DNA from: an uncultured Collinsella sp.
Lineage (GTDB): Bacteria > Actinomycetota > Coriobacteriia > Coriobacteriales > Coriobacteriaceae
Reading direction: 5' to 3'
NCBI GenBank assembly: GCA_902489665.1
Contig: CABUAT010000016.1
Coordinates: 1-47,093 of the forward strand
DNA length: 47,093 nucleotides
In this document: positions 9,228-18,552 of the stretch, in pieces
How the letters are laid out: each line of letters begins with the position of its first letter
Numbering within the stretch: position 1 is the stretch's first letter
Position numbers and translations under genes: made by a program
The notes under the pieces: generated by a model
Database searches by the model: none
What the model saw: the letters and a program-made list of their open reading frames with translations, nothing else
Told to the model about the DNA's origin: nothing

Positions 9228-10135
9228 TACTGTTCCTCCAATGCTGAGGCTCCGCCGACGATCTCGTTAATCTCGGTCGTGATCGAAGCCTGGCGCACGC
9301 GACTATACGTGCGGGTAAGGGTCGAGATGATCGCGGTGGCGTTTTCCGTCGCGGAGTGCATGGCCTTGCGGCGTGCACCCTGCTCGGCAGCCGCCGAATC
9401 GATCAGGGCCTGGTAGATGACCGTCAGGATATAAGACGGCACAAGCTTGCCGAGAACATGCTCGGGAGAGGGCACGAACTCGAACGTGGACGAGATGCGC
9501 TTAGGGGCGTCGGTCTCGTTCTTACGCGGACCGTGGGCCATAGCGATCATCTCGGGGTCGAGCGGCAACAGATGCTCGACGCGAAGCTCCTGATCCACGC
9601 GGTTCTTGGCGTGGTGGTAGACAAGCTCGACACGGTCAAGCTCACCGGCACGATACGCATCGCAGATATGAGAGGAGATCATGCGGGCCTGATTGAAATC
9701 GGGCTCAGAGGAGTTGCCCTCAAAGTGCATGACGACGTTTGCGCGGTCACGGAAATACGTGGCCGGTTTGCGCCCACACGCGATGATCTCGCACTCGATG
9801 CCGTCGTTCGCCCAAGAAGCGGCGAGCTTTTCGGCCGTGCGCTCCACCGTCGTATTGAAACCGCCGGCAAGGCCGCGGTCCGAGGCAATAACGACAATCA
9901 GGCCATGCTTGACGCTCTCATGCTTCTGCAGCATGGGATCGGTGCCCGAACAGGAGGCGTCGCCGGCGACCGTCAACATGACGTCGGTCAGCGCCTCCTT
10001 ATAGGGCTCGGCCTGCTTGGAGCGATCGAGGGCACGACGGATCTTGGCCGTAGAGACCATCTCCATCGTGCGCGTGATCTGCTTGGTCGTGGTAACCGAG
10101 GAGATTCGCTTCTTAATGTCGCGAAGGTTGGCCAT
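9227..10135 (-). CDS. atpG: F1 ATP synthase subunit gamma
   Basis: Central rotating shaft (302 aa). The N-terminal helix (MANLRDIKKRISSV, then TKQITRTMEMV) and the C-terminal helix (MHSATENA through TRTYSRVRQASITTEI) form the conserved coiled coil, and the SDRGLAGGFN motif lies near residue 87. It starts 5 bp after atpA and ends overlapping atpD by one base. Confidence 0.96.
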
Positions 10136-10140
10136 GGGGC

Positions 10141-11739
10141 TTAGTTCTCCTCTGATCCAGAAACATCCGAATGGTGCTTGGCCATGAACTGCTGCTTGAA
10201 GTCGCCGATGACGCGCAAGAGCTCAGCCTTGGTGTCATCATCGATCTTCTTGGCGCGAACCTTGTCGAGCAGCGAGCCAAAGCCATTGTCCATGTACTCG
10301 ATGAGCTCGGCACGGAAAGGCAGCACGTCGGCGATCTCCAGGTCATCCAGGAAGCCCTCGTTGCCAGCGAACAGCGTAACGATCTGCTCGCCAACCTCAA
10401 ACGGCTTGTAACGCGGCTGCTTCAGGAGCTCGGTCATGCGGGCGCCGTGGGTAAGCTGCTTTTGCGTAGCCTCGTCGAGGTCGGAGCCGAACTGCGTGAA
10501 GCCGGCGAGCTCCTGGTACGAAGCGAGGTCCAGACGGAGGTTGCCGGCGACCTGCTTCATAGCCTTGGTCTGCGCATCGCCACCGACGCGGGACACGGAA
10601 ATGCCCACGTCGACTGCCGGGCGCTGGCCCTGGAAGAAGAGCTCAGACTGCAGGTAGATCTGACCATCGGTAATGGAAATGACGTTGGTCGGAATGTAGG
10701 CCGAGACGTCGCCGTCCTGGGTCTCGATGATCGGCAGTGCCGTCATGGAGCCGTAGCCGTTCTTCTTGGACATCTTGACGGCACGCTCGAGCAGACGAGA
10801 GTGCAGGTAGAAGATGTCGCCAGGATAGGCCTCGCGTCCGGGCGGACGATGCAGCGTCAGCGACATCTGACGGTAAGCCACAGCCTGCTTGGACAGGTCG
10901 TCGTAGATGACGAGCACGTGGCCACCGGGGTTGGTCTCGCTGGCGGGCTTGCCGTCCTCACCGTTGTACATAAAGAACTCGCCGATAGCGGCACCGGCCA
11001 TAGGCGCGATGTACTGCATAGGGGCGGAATCGGCAGCGGTGGCCGAAACGATGATGGTGTAGTCGAGCGCACCGTGCTGAGCGAGGGTCTCGCGGATGTT
11101 GGCAACCGTGGAGGCCTTCTGGCCGATGGCGACATAGATGCAGACCATGCCCTTGCCGCGCTGGTTGAGGATAGCGTCGATGGCGATGGCGGTCTTACCG
11201 GTCTTACGGTCACCGATGATGAGCTCACGCTGACCGCGGCCAATAGGCACCATGGAGTCGATAGCGAGCAGACCGGTCTGAACCGGCTCGCACACCGGGG
11301 TACGATCGATGACGCCGGGAGCCTTGAACTCGATGGGGCGACGGTGCGTAGCGACGATGTCGCCCAGGCCGTCGATGGGCTGGCCGAGCGGATTGACGAC
11401 GCGGCCGAGCATGGCACGGCTCACGGGGATATCCATAACGCGGCCAGTGGTGCGGCACTCGTCGCCTTCCTTGATGGAGTCGACGGCACCGAACAGAACG
11501 GCGCCGACCTCGTCACGGTCAAGGTTCTGGGCAAGGCCGAAGACGGTCTCACCGGTATCGGAGCTCTTGAACTCCAGAAGCTCGCCTGCCATGGCGCTCT
11601 TGAGGCCGGAGACGCGCGCGATGCCGTCGCCTACCTCGTCGACCGTTGAAACCTCATGCGTATCGACCGTCGCGGAGAGGCTCGTGAGCTGCTCCTGCAG
11701 TTTCTTGGCGATATCCTGGGCATTGAGGGTTTCGGACAT
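10141..11739 (-). CDS. atpA: F1 ATP synthase subunit alpha
   Basis: Regulatory nucleotide-binding subunit (532 aa). Walker A GDRKTGKT near residue 175, VSRVGG near 377 carrying the arginine finger, and PGREAYPGDIFYLHSRLLE near 305. N-terminal beta barrel, nucleotide-binding and C-terminal helical domains are all present. Its ATG overlaps the atpH stop (TAATG), preceded by CGGAGGTG. Confidence 0.97.
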   Translation of the reverse strand: MSETLNAQDIAKKLQEQLTSLSATVDTHEVSTVDEVGDGIARVSGLKSAMAGELLEFKSSDTGETVFGLAQNLDRDEVGAVLFGAVDSIKEGDECRTTGRVMDIPVSRAMLGRVVNPLGQPIDGLGDIVATHRRPIEFKAPGVIDRTPVCEPVQTGLLAIDSMVPIGRGQRELIIGDRKTGKTAIAIDAILNQRGKGMVCIYVAIGQKASTVANIRETLAQHGALDYTIIVSATAADSAPMQYIAPMAGAAIGEFFMYNGEDGKPASETNPGGHVLVIYDDLSKQAVAYRQMSLTLHRPPGREAYPGDIFYLHSRLLERAVKMSKKNGYGSMTALPIIETQDGDVSAYIPTNVISITDGQIYLQSELFFQGQRPAVDVGISVSRVGGDAQTKAMKQVAGNLRLDLASYQELAGFTQFGSDLDEATQKQLTHGARMTELLKQPRYKPFEVGEQIVTLFAGNEGFLDDLEIADVLPFRAELIEYMDNGFGSLLDKVRAKKIDDDTKAELLRVIGDFKQQFMAKHHSDVSGSEEN

Positions 11740-12215
11740 TAGGCTTCACCTCCGTACGAATTAGCAGAGTTTGCGAGGGTCTCCTGCGCGATGCGCAGCT
11801 GCGTCTTGACGGAAATGTCACGACGCTCGCCGCGGGCCTCGAGCACCAGGCCGCCCACGATAGACGGGTCGACCTGCTCGATAAGGAATACCTTGCGGCC
11901 GAAGTCCTGCTCGCATTTCTTAGTGATGGTTTGACGCAGCTCGTCGTCGAGCGGGATCGCCGTGGTGACGGTCACGCCCACTACATCCTCGTCTTCCTCG
12001 GCAACATACTTAAAGGCAGCTGCCACCTTGGGAAGAAGGTCGAGCTGGTCGCGCTTGGACATGGTGTCGAGCACGGCGATGATCTCGGGGCTGGCAGAAG
12101 CCAAGCGCTCGATCATCTCGAGGTCCTCGAACACATGGTTCTCGGCCTTGGCGGCTTCCAAAAGGGAACGCGCGTAGGTCTCGAGCACCTTGTCCTGATA
12201 GCGGCTAGTCGGCAT
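11739..12215 (-). CDS. atpH: F1 ATP synthase subunit delta
   Basis: Peripheral stator subunit (158 aa) joining the top of alpha3beta3 to the b subunits. N-terminal six-helix domain starting YARSLLEAAK and the C-terminal signature VDPSIVGGLVLEARGERRDIS near 125-145. It is slightly shorter than many homologues (about 175-180 aa). It starts inside the end of atpF (11-bp overlap) and overlaps atpA by one base. Confidence 0.93.
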   Translation of the reverse strand: MPTSRYQDKVLETYARSLLEAAKAENHVFEDLEMIERLASASPEIIAVLDTMSKRDQLDLLPKVAAAFKYVAEEDEDVVGVTVTTAIPLDDELRQTITKKCEQDFGRKVFLIEQVDPSIVGGLVLEARGERRDISVKTQLRIAQETLANSANSYGGEA

Positions 12216-12807
12216 TCAGGCTACCTGCTTCCTGGATGTAGCGCTCGATGAGCTTCTTCTGCTCAGCATCGTCCTCGAGTGCCTCGCCCACGATCTTGGT
12301 GGCGACGGCAACGGACAGGTCGGCGATGGAGCTCGCGGCACCGGCGTAGATGGACTTGCGCTCGTCCTCGACGGTCGTATGGGCCTTGGCGATGATCTCC
12401 TCGGCCTCCTTGTGAGCAGCCTCGATGATACGGGCGCGCTCGGACTCGGCGTCCTTACGGGCCTCGAGAACAATGTCGGCGGCCTGACGACGGGCGTCGG
12501 TGACGATCGAGTCGGACTCAGCGCGCTTGGCGATAGCCTCCTGCTTGGTCTTCTCGGCCTCGTCGAGGCTCTCCTCGATCTTCTTGCCGCGCTCCTCCAT
12601 GGTCTTCATGATGCCCGGCAGGGCGACCTTGGCCAGCACGATCCAGATAATCAGGAAGGCGATAAGCGCCGGGATGAACTCCGCCATCTTAGGGATGAGG
12701 ATGTCCGCACCGGCAGCGCCGTCCTCAGCGAACGCGGAAACCGGCATGAGCAGCGCGGCCGCGGACGCGGAGAGTGCGATCGCGCTCTTCTGGGATGAAA
12801 GATTCAT
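12205..12807 (-). CDS. atpF: Fo ATP synthase subunit b
   Basis: Stator subunit (200 aa): membrane helix at about 42-65 (PALIAFLIIWIVLAKVAL) followed by a long charged coiled coil (about 70-175) that reaches delta. Before the membrane helix is an extra segment, SAIALSASAAALLMPVSAFA followed by EDGAAG, which looks like a cleavable signal peptide with an AxA site. Whether it is removed is unknown. ATG with GGAG eight bases upstream. Confidence 0.93.
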   Translation of the reverse strand: MNLSSQKSAIALSASAAALLMPVSAFAEDGAAGADILIPKMAEFIPALIAFLIIWIVLAKVALPGIMKTMEERGKKIEESLDEAEKTKQEAIAKRAESDSIVTDARRQAADIVLEARKDAESERARIIEAAHKEAEEIIAKAHTTVEDERKSIYAGAASSIADLSVAVATKIVGEALEDDAEQKKLIERYIQEAGSLNAD

Positions 12808-12822
12808 ACTTGACGCTCCGTG

Positions 12823-13017
12823 CTATTTAACGATCAGCGCGACAACGAAGCCGATCAGAGCCAGAGCCTCGCCGAAGGCGGAGCCCATGATGAAGACGGT
12901 GAACACGCGGCCCTGGACCTCAGGCTGACGGGCCATAGCACCCGTAGCACCCAGAGCAGACAGGCCGATAGCAAGACCAGCGCCGATAACACCGAGACCG
13001 TAACCGATAACTCCCAC
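12823..13017 (-). CDS. atpE: Fo ATP synthase subunit c
   Basis: Proteolipid of the rotor ring (64 aa), two helices joined by the polar loop ARQPEVQGR. The ion-binding carboxylate is Glu50 in SAFGEALAL. The Gln on helix 1 and the Ser/Thr after the Glu that mark sodium-type rings are absent, which suggests a proton ring. It is shorter than the usual 70-85 aa because the N-terminus before the glycine-rich first helix is minimal. GTG start with AGGAGG close upstream. The 124-bp gap to atpB holds no recognisable gene. Confidence 0.93.
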   Translation of the reverse strand: MGVIGYGLGVIGAGLAIGLSALGATGAMARQPEVQGRVFTVFIMGSAFGEALALIGFVVALIVK

Positions 13018-13141
13018 GATTCCTCCTTTGTCGTGCGTGTCTTATTTCACGCAGGATAACCTTTTTATAACTGCCGGGCTCCATGGGTACGGGCACCGGC
13101 GGTTTAACGAATTGCCTTACCTTTAAGGCGCGAACGGAAGA

Positions 13142-13945
13142 CTACTCCTCCTCCGCGACCTCCTCTGCCTCGGAGACATACACGGCGGTAAGGACCGTGA
13201 AGACGTAAGCCTGGATGGCGCCGACCACAAGCTCGATCGCATAGATCAGGATGAGGATGGCAAGCCAGGCCAGCGAAGGCAGGGCGCCGACGGCGTGGGC
13301 CGCGGAAACCTGCTGAAGCAGCGGCTGCATGAACATGCTCGCCATGATGGCGAACGAGCCCATGACCACGTGTCCTGCGAACATGTTGCAGAACAGACGG
13401 ACGGCGAGCGTGATGAGGCGCAGGAAGGTCGAGAAAAGCTCGACGACCCACACGAGCACGTTCATCGGGAAGCTCACGCCCTGCGGGGCGAGGCTCTTGA
13501 TGTAGCCGATCACGCCGTGAGCCTTGCATCCGTAGTAGATGAAGTACACGAAGGCGAAGATGGCGAGCGCGGCGGTGGAGCCGATTGCGCCGGTGCCGGG
13601 CTTCATTCCCGGGATCAGGCCGATCATGTTGTTGATCAGGATGAACAGGAAAAGCGAGCACAGGAACGGGAAGTGCTTCTTCCAGTTCTCACCCACGACA
13701 CCCTTGCCGATATCGTTCTCGACGTACTCGATGATGTACTCGAAACCGTTGACGAAGAAGCCCTTGGGAACCAGGGTCTGCTTCTTCTTGAACACGGCCA
13801 GGACGATCAGGAGCACGATCGTGGAGACGATCAGCCAAAACGAGTACTGCGTGATGCCGCAGCTCAGATCGCCCACGACAGGGGTGGAGCTGAACTCGCT
13901 GACCAGATGATTAATCTCATCAGGCAGCTTTTCAAAAATTTCCAC
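13142..13945 (-). CDS. atpB: Fo ATP synthase subunit a
   Basis: Stator channel subunit (267 aa), polytopic. It contains NNMIGLIPG, the essential Arg in LRLITLAVRLFCNM near 185, and the final helices IYAIELVVGAIQAYVFTVL, which carry the conserved Glu-to-Gln helix. GTG start preceded by AAAGGT. It starts 3 bp after the upstream AtpI-like gene. Confidence 0.94.
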   Translation of the reverse strand: MEIFEKLPDEINHLVSEFSSTPVVGDLSCGITQYSFWLIVSTIVLLIVLAVFKKKQTLVPKGFFVNGFEYIIEYVENDIGKGVVGENWKKHFPFLCSLFLFILINNMIGLIPGMKPGTGAIGSTAALAIFAFVYFIYYGCKAHGVIGYIKSLAPQGVSFPMNVLVWVVELFSTFLRLITLAVRLFCNMFAGHVVMGSFAIMASMFMQPLLQQVSAAHAVGALPSLAWLAILILIYAIELVVGAIQAYVFTVLTAVYVSEAEEVAEEE

Positions 13946-13948
13946 GAC

Positions 13949-14260
13949 TTACCTTTCGACCTCATGAGGATCTCGCAGCGCCTTGGCGACGCGAACCGCG
14001 CAGGCGGCCATAAAGGCCACGAAGCCGATCGCCTCGCCCAGGAGGAACATGCGAAATGCCTCTCCGAACAACACAAACACAACCAAGGTAAAGACAAGCA
14101 ACGCGATTGCCGAGACCGCGAGACTCACCATACCCTTGAGCATGTCCGCATTCTGCTTATCGTCAAGAACCGGCTTGAGCGTAAAGACAAAGGGAAGGAA
14201 GGCAATCGCGCCCGCGATGGCACCTGCAACGATAGCGAGCAGATCGGCTATCTGAAACAC
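13949..14260 (-). CDS. AtpI-like membrane protein heading the atp operon
   Basis: Small membrane protein (about 103 aa) in the position of atpI, whose family assists c-ring assembly or ion supply. Hydrophobic segments lie at about 5-27, 47-67 and 70-92, with a charged C-terminal tail. Sequence similarity to AtpI is not obvious by eye, so the call rests on position and topology. Two GTG starts are possible: 14272, with a ribosome site too close, and 14260, with GAGG six bases upstream. The latter is preferred. Confidence 0.65.
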   Translation of the reverse strand: MFQIADLLAIVAGAIAGAIAFLPFVFTLKPVLDDKQNADMLKGMVSLAVSAIALLVFTLVVFVLFGEAFRMFLLGEAIGFVAFMAACAVRVAKALRDPHEVER

Positions 14261-14322
14261 TGGCGTCCTCACTTTCCTTTTTTATCGCCTCACAGGACAG
14301 TTCCCGCCAAACATTGGTGACT

Positions 14323-14350
14323 ATTGTACGAGCCAATCGCTAAAGTACAA
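14323..14350 (-). promoter_or_regulatory. promoter of the atp operon
   Basis: On the minus strand TTGTAC (14345-14350), a 16-bp spacer and TACAAT (14323-14328) lie about 60 bp upstream of the AtpI-like gene. The upp gene ends about 190 bp further upstream, so this is likely the main start of the ATP synthase transcript. Confidence 0.65.
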
Positions 14351-14542
14351 CCGAAAAAGCATCGGTTAATACGCACCTGTTCGTTTTCTTAAGACCTTCT
14401 TTATGCCGCAGGTACGGTAATACGTTTTTCTCGAACCCTGCAGGGCAAAACGTCCGTTAACAGAAGTGCGCGTGGACGACTTTTGCTCGCCCGCGCGCAC
14501 CATTTCTTCGTATTTGTGACCGTAACCGACAAGGCCCAACGA

Positions 14543-15190
14543 CTAGAGCGTACCGTAGATGCGGTCGCCGGCGTCGCCCAGGCCGGGAACGATGTAGGCG
14601 GCCTCGTTGAGATGGTCATCGATGGCGCAGGTATAAATATGTACGTCGGGGTCCTTTTCGGTCAGTGACTTGAGGCCCTCGGGCGCGGCGACGATACACA
14701 GCATGCGGATATCCTTAACACCGCGCTCGCGCAGGTAGCTGATGGCCATCTCGGCCGAACCGCCCGTGGCGAGCATGGGGTCAACAACCAGGCAGATGCG
14801 CTGGTCGATATCCTTGGGCATCTTGCAGTAATACTCATGCGGCTCGTGGGTAACCTCGTCACGCTCCATACCGATGTGGCCCACGCGAGCGGAGGGTACC
14901 AAGTCGAGGATGCCATCGACCATGCCAAGGCCTGCGCGCAGGATGGGAACGATGGCGAGCTTCTTGCCGGCAAGCTGCTTAAACGTGGCGGTGGTGATGG
15001 GAGTCTCGACCTCGACGTCTTCCATGGGCAGGTCGCGCATGGCCTCGTAGCCGTCAAAGAGCGCAAGCTCGCGCACGAGCTGGCGGAACTGGTTGGTGCC
15101 AGTGCTCTTGTCGCGCAAGATCGACAGCTTGTGCTGGACGAGTGGGTGATCGACAAGGGTCACACGGGACGTATCGTAGGTGACGGTCAT
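14543..15190 (-). CDS. upp: uracil phosphoribosyltransferase
   Basis: Pyrimidine salvage enzyme (215 aa) making UMP from uracil and PRPP. The PRPP loop is VVDPMLATGG near residue 128-137, with the family motifs PILRAGLGMVDGIL near 80 and the uracil-binding C-terminus YIVPGLGDAGDR. Length is standard. AAAGGGG precedes the ATG. It lies between glpK and the atp operon, in the same direction. Confidence 0.96.
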   Translation of the reverse strand: MTVTYDTSRVTLVDHPLVQHKLSILRDKSTGTNQFRQLVRELALFDGYEAMRDLPMEDVEVETPITTATFKQLAGKKLAIVPILRAGLGMVDGILDLVPSARVGHIGMERDEVTHEPHEYYCKMPKDIDQRICLVVDPMLATGGSAEMAISYLRERGVKDIRMLCIVAAPEGLKSLTEKDPDVHIYTCAIDDHLNEAAYIVPGLGDAGDRIYGTL

Positions 15191-15312
15191 GGGTTGATGC
15201 CCCTTTCATTGCGGCCGGAAGATGGCCTTGCTGACAAGACGCATGGCGACGTTGTTGCCTCGCGCCGTGCATAAGTTTAACGGTTTGTTGTATCGAGCAG
15301 CTCGTCGCAACC

Positions 15313-16854
15313 CTACTGAGCGGTGTTGAGCGAACGCTTGACGGCATCACGCCAACCAGCGAGGTTGCTCTCACGGCGCTCGGCGGACATGTGAGGATGG
15401 AAGACTTTGACGATCTGAGCGTTTTGCTCCAGCTCCTCCAAATCCTCCCAATAGCCGACGGCAAGGCCCGCCAAGTACGCGGCGCCGATCGCCGTGGTCT
15501 CCACCGTCTCGCACTGCAGCACGGGGATATCCAGCAGATCGGCCTGGAATTGCATGATGAACTCGTTGCGCGAGGCACCGCCATCGACGGACAGGCGCTC
15601 AATCGAAAGTCCCACGTCCTGCTCCATGGCGCGCAGCACGTCATAGCTCTGGTAGGCCATGGACTCGCAAGCCGCACGCACAATGGTCGCGCGACTCGAG
15701 GCGCCGGTCAGGCCGCACACGATACCGCGGGCGCGCGGATCCCACCAGGGGGCGCCCAAACCCGCAAAGGCGGGGACGAAGTAGCAGCCCTCGTTGTCGT
15801 TGATCGAAGCGGCGAGCTGCGCCGACTCGCTTACGCTCGAAATGATGCCCATGTTGTTGCGCAACCAGTTCATGGTGGAGCCGGCGGCAAAGATGGAGCC
15901 CTCGAGTGCATAGCTAATCTTGCCGTTCGCAGCGATACCGATCGTGGAGACCAGGCCGTTCTTGGATTCAACGATCTCATCGCCGGTGTTCATGAGCATA
16001 AAGCAGCCCGTGCCATAGGTGTTTTTGGTCTGGCCGGGATGGAAGCAGCAGTGGCCGAACAGCGACGCCTGCTGGTCGCCCGCCACGCCCATGATGGGCG
16101 GCATGTTGGTCATGATGTCGCTCGCGACACGGCCGTAGTCGCCCGAGCTCCAGCGAACCTCGGGCATCATGGAACGCGGGACGTCGAAAAGCGCCAGCAG
16201 ATCCTCGTCCCAATCGAGCGTATGAATATTAAAGAGCGCGGTGCGGCTGGCGTTGGTGTAGTCGGTAGCAAAGACCTGGCCGCCGGTCAGGTTGTAGATG
16301 AGCCAGGTGTCGATGGTGCCGAACATGAGGTCGCCCGCCGCCGCGCTTTCGCGCGCGCCGTCGACGTTGTCGAGAATCCACTGCACCTTGGATGCCGAGA
16401 AATACGGATCGAGCGTAAGTCCCGTGCGGGCACGCACCAACTCTTCTGCGCCCTGCTCAACCAATACGTCGATTGCCGGTGCGGTGCGACGACACTGCCA
16501 CACGATGGCGTTGTAGATGGGCTGTCCGCTCACGCGGTCCCAGACCACCGTGGTTTCGCGCTGGTTGGAGATGCCGATGGCGGCGATGCGGTCGGAATGG
16601 ATACCGCTCTTAAACTGGACTTCCATCATGACCGCGATCTGGCTGGCGAGGACCGCCATGGGGTCCTGCTCCACCCAACCGGGGCGCGGAAAACTGGTTT
16701 TGACGCTGCGGCGCGCCTGGGCGACGATGCAACCGTACTCGTCGACGATGGTCGCGAGTACCGAGGTGGTGCCGCAGTCGAGCGCCATGATGTAGGAACC
16801 GCCAAAGCCAAACGAGGCATCTTCCATGCCCAGGCTGCCTAGATTCAATGACAT
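15313..16854 (-). CDS. glpK: glycerol kinase
   Basis: Phosphorylates glycerol to glycerol 3-phosphate (513 aa, FGGY family). The actin-like ATPase fold shows DCGTTS near residue 23, ISNQRETT with VWDR near 100, the glycerol-site PYFSASK region, GVAGDQQASLFG, the ATP-site GTGCFM, and the FGGY signature around VDGGASRNEFIMQFQADLL near 400. The frame runs far upstream, but ATG 16854 has AAAGG eight bases before it. It starts 13 bp after the tsaC stop, so they are probably co-transcribed. No glycerol facilitator or dehydrogenase is nearby. Confidence 0.95.
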   Translation of the reverse strand: MSLNLGSLGMEDASFGFGGSYIMALDCGTTSVLATIVDEYGCIVAQARRSVKTSFPRPGWVEQDPMAVLASQIAVMMEVQFKSGIHSDRIAAIGISNQRETTVVWDRVSGQPIYNAIVWQCRRTAPAIDVLVEQGAEELVRARTGLTLDPYFSASKVQWILDNVDGARESAAAGDLMFGTIDTWLIYNLTGGQVFATDYTNASRTALFNIHTLDWDEDLLALFDVPRSMMPEVRWSSGDYGRVASDIMTNMPPIMGVAGDQQASLFGHCCFHPGQTKNTYGTGCFMLMNTGDEIVESKNGLVSTIGIAANGKISYALEGSIFAAGSTMNWLRNNMGIISSVSESAQLAASINDNEGCYFVPAFAGLGAPWWDPRARGIVCGLTGASSRATIVRAACESMAYQSYDVLRAMEQDVGLSIERLSVDGGASRNEFIMQFQADLLDIPVLQCETVETTAIGAAYLAGLAVGYWEDLEELEQNAQIVKVFHPHMSAERRESNLAGWRDAVKRSLNTAQ

Positions 16855-16867
16855 CGCTTGCACCTTT

Positions 16868-17611
16868 CTATTGTATCGGGTCGGACAGGACCCGTTCGAT
16901 CTCTGATGCGGGAAGTGCGCCTTGGCGCAGGACCTGGAGCTCGCCGTGCTGGAACGACACGATAGTCGAGGCGTCGCGGCACGGGGTCTCGCCGGCATCG
17001 ACGGCCACATCGACCCCCTCCAGGATACGGTCCTCCACCGTGGCGAAACTTGCCGGCGCGGGCGCACCGTGCGTGTTGGCGCTGGTGCAGGCAAGCGGGC
17101 TGCCGCAGGCGCGGATGAGCGCCTGCACCACGGGAGACGCCGACGCGCGCAGGGCGACGGTGTCATCGGCGGCGCGCATAAAGGTCGGCACGCAGGGAGC
17201 CGCCTTGACCACGATGGTCAACGCACCCGGCCAACATCTTCGAGCGAGCACACGGGCCTCGTTGGGGATATCCACACCGTAGCGGTCAAGGGCCCTGGCA
17301 TCATCGACCAGCCAGGCGACAGTTTGCGTGAGTTCGCGCTGCTTAAGGGTAAAGATGCGGCGATAGCCGGTACCGAGTGCGGGGACCGCGGCACCGTTGA
17401 CGGCAGCCTGCGGGTCGCGCGGCCACGGCTTGGGCCCACTTGTATCTTGAGGAATTGCATCCGAGAAGGCATTAGCCGCCACGGCTACACCGTAGACCGT
17501 CTCGGTCGGGATCAGCGCCAGACCGCCGCGACCGAGCACCTCGGCCGTGCGCTCGACGGCAAGCCGATGCGGCTCGCGCGCTCCCTCGTATACCCGATAG
17601 ACCGTCTGCAT
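16868..17611 (-). CDS. L-threonylcarbamoyladenylate synthase (Sua5/YciO/YrdC family)
   Basis: Makes threonylcarbamoyl-AMP from Thr, bicarbonate and ATP for t6A modification of ANN-reading tRNAs (247 aa). PTETVYG near residue 36, the substrate-binding IFTLKQR, RRCWPGALTIVV near 125, and the TSAN motif near 180 are present. A Pro/Gly-rich stretch of roughly 30 residues (about 55-85) separates PTETVYG from the KxR motif and is longer than usual. In related genomes tsaC commonly follows prmC; here two toxin-antitoxin modules lie between them. Confidence 0.9.
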   Translation of the reverse strand: MQTVYRVYEGAREPHRLAVERTAEVLGRGGLALIPTETVYGVAVAANAFSDAIPQDTSGPKPWPRDPQAAVNGAAVPALGTGYRRIFTLKQRELTQTVAWLVDDARALDRYGVDIPNEARVLARRCWPGALTIVVKAAPCVPTFMRAADDTVALRASASPVVQALIRACGSPLACTSANTHGAPAPASFATVEDRILEGVDVAVDAGETPCRDASTIVSFQHGELQVLRQGALPASEIERVLSDPIQ

Positions 17612-17758
17612 GTGTATGCCAGCCCCTTACGCTCTGGTGCAAGTTTGTTTACTGTGGGGCATTCTCGCACGAAACGTTCAACCTATTTGCCCAGAGCGCA
17701 TGTTGGTTTGGTGAGCGGCCGTAGTAGTCGGTGAAAGTGAGGGGGTTATTGCAGATTT

Positions 17759-18061
17759 TTAGCGAGCAAGCGTAACGGTACGATCGGGAAACTCAATGCT
17801 TGCGACAAGCTTTCCGCCGAGACTTTCTGCGTACCTGCTCAGCGTGTCGAGCCTCATTGATCCCAGCTCCCCGCGCTCGAGCTCCGATATGCGTTTTTGA
17901 GAAACACCCATCGACTGGGCCACCGAGGCCTGCGTCAGATCCTTTAGTTTGCGAATTTGAGCGAGCTTATAGGCTTCGATACGTTCACGAGTTTTCTCCT
18001 GCTCGGCGGCAATGGATTCACGCGCTATCCCGCGTGATTCCATATACTCATGCAGCTCCAT
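17759..18061 (-). CDS. HigA-type XRE antitoxin
   Basis: Small DNA-binding protein (100 aa) with an XRE helix-turn-helix at about 40-95 (LTQASVAQSMGVSQKRISELERGE) and a charged N-terminal helix. It overlaps the end of the upstream toxin gene by 14 bp, giving the toxin-first order of HigBA-like systems. Expected to neutralise the toxin and repress the shared promoter; both are family knowledge, not shown here. Confidence 0.85.
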   Translation of the reverse strand: MELHEYMESRGIARESIAAEQEKTRERIEAYKLAQIRKLKDLTQASVAQSMGVSQKRISELERGELGSMRLDTLSRYAESLGGKLVASIEFPDRTVTLAR

Positions 18062-18443
18062 CTTGATCGAGCCTCCTTACATGGCGACGGTATATTTGTT
18101 CCGCCCTGGGAATGCTGATCGCATACCAGCCGTTCCACTTTGCCTTCGACGACTCCGCCTGCGACTTATCTCCCGCCAACAGCAACACTGCCTGACGTTT
18201 GGGGTCAAAGGCAAAAAGGATACGAATCACCGACGGTCCGCACGACGTCACCCTTAGTTCCTTTAAATGATGCAATTTCGAGCCCTTCACGCGGTCAACC
18301 AGCGGACGACCAAGGCTAGGACCTTCTTTCTCAAGTACCAAAAGGTCTGCGTAAATCTGTCGCAACGTAGACTCATCCTGCTCATCGAGCCAAGGCTCGA
18401 TGTAATCGAGCACAATGCGGTATCGATGCGGCTGATTTGACAT
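18048..18443 (-). CDS. RelE/HigB-superfamily toxin (Gp49-like)
   Basis: Predicted ribosome-dependent mRNA interferase (131 aa). The family core is visible: LKELRVTS near 65, IRILFAFDPKRQAVLLLAGDKS at about 80-101, and the downstream aromatic WNGWY. AAGGAG stands before ATG 18443, and a promoter with an overlapping inverted repeat precedes it. The pair sits in an otherwise housekeeping gene cluster, which suggests insertion. Confidence 0.85.
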   Translation of the reverse strand: MSNQPHRYRIVLDYIEPWLDEQDESTLRQIYADLLVLEKEGPSLGRPLVDRVKGSKLHHLKELRVTSCGPSVIRILFAFDPKRQAVLLLAGDKSQAESSKAKWNGWYAISIPRAEQIYRRHVRRLDQDGAA

Positions 18444-18452
18444 ACCTTTCTC

Positions 18453-18485
18453 CTTCTATAGTAGAAGTTTTACGGTATATTGCAA
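18453..18485 (-). promoter_or_regulatory. promoter and operator of the HigBA-like module
   Basis: On the minus strand TTGCAA (18480-18485), a 16-bp spacer and TACTAT (18458-18463). The -10 lies inside the inverted repeat CTTCT-ACTAT-AGAAG (18453-18467), a likely autoregulatory site for the antitoxin. Confidence 0.6.
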
Positions 18486-18552
18486 GAGCGGAAATAGGCT
18501 CGAAGGGTCTTTTTTGCAGAAGTGAAGCCCGAGATCAGTAGGCAACGAGGGG

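Noticed and set aside
12823..13017. Sodium-dependent ATP synthase
   Set aside because: The helix-1 Gln and the Ser/Thr after the ion-binding Glu that mark sodium rings are missing in AtpE.
18048..18443. Prophage remnant suggested by the Gp49-like toxin
   Set aside because: No other phage genes nearby; the family name is historical and the gene forms a normal toxin-antitoxin pair.
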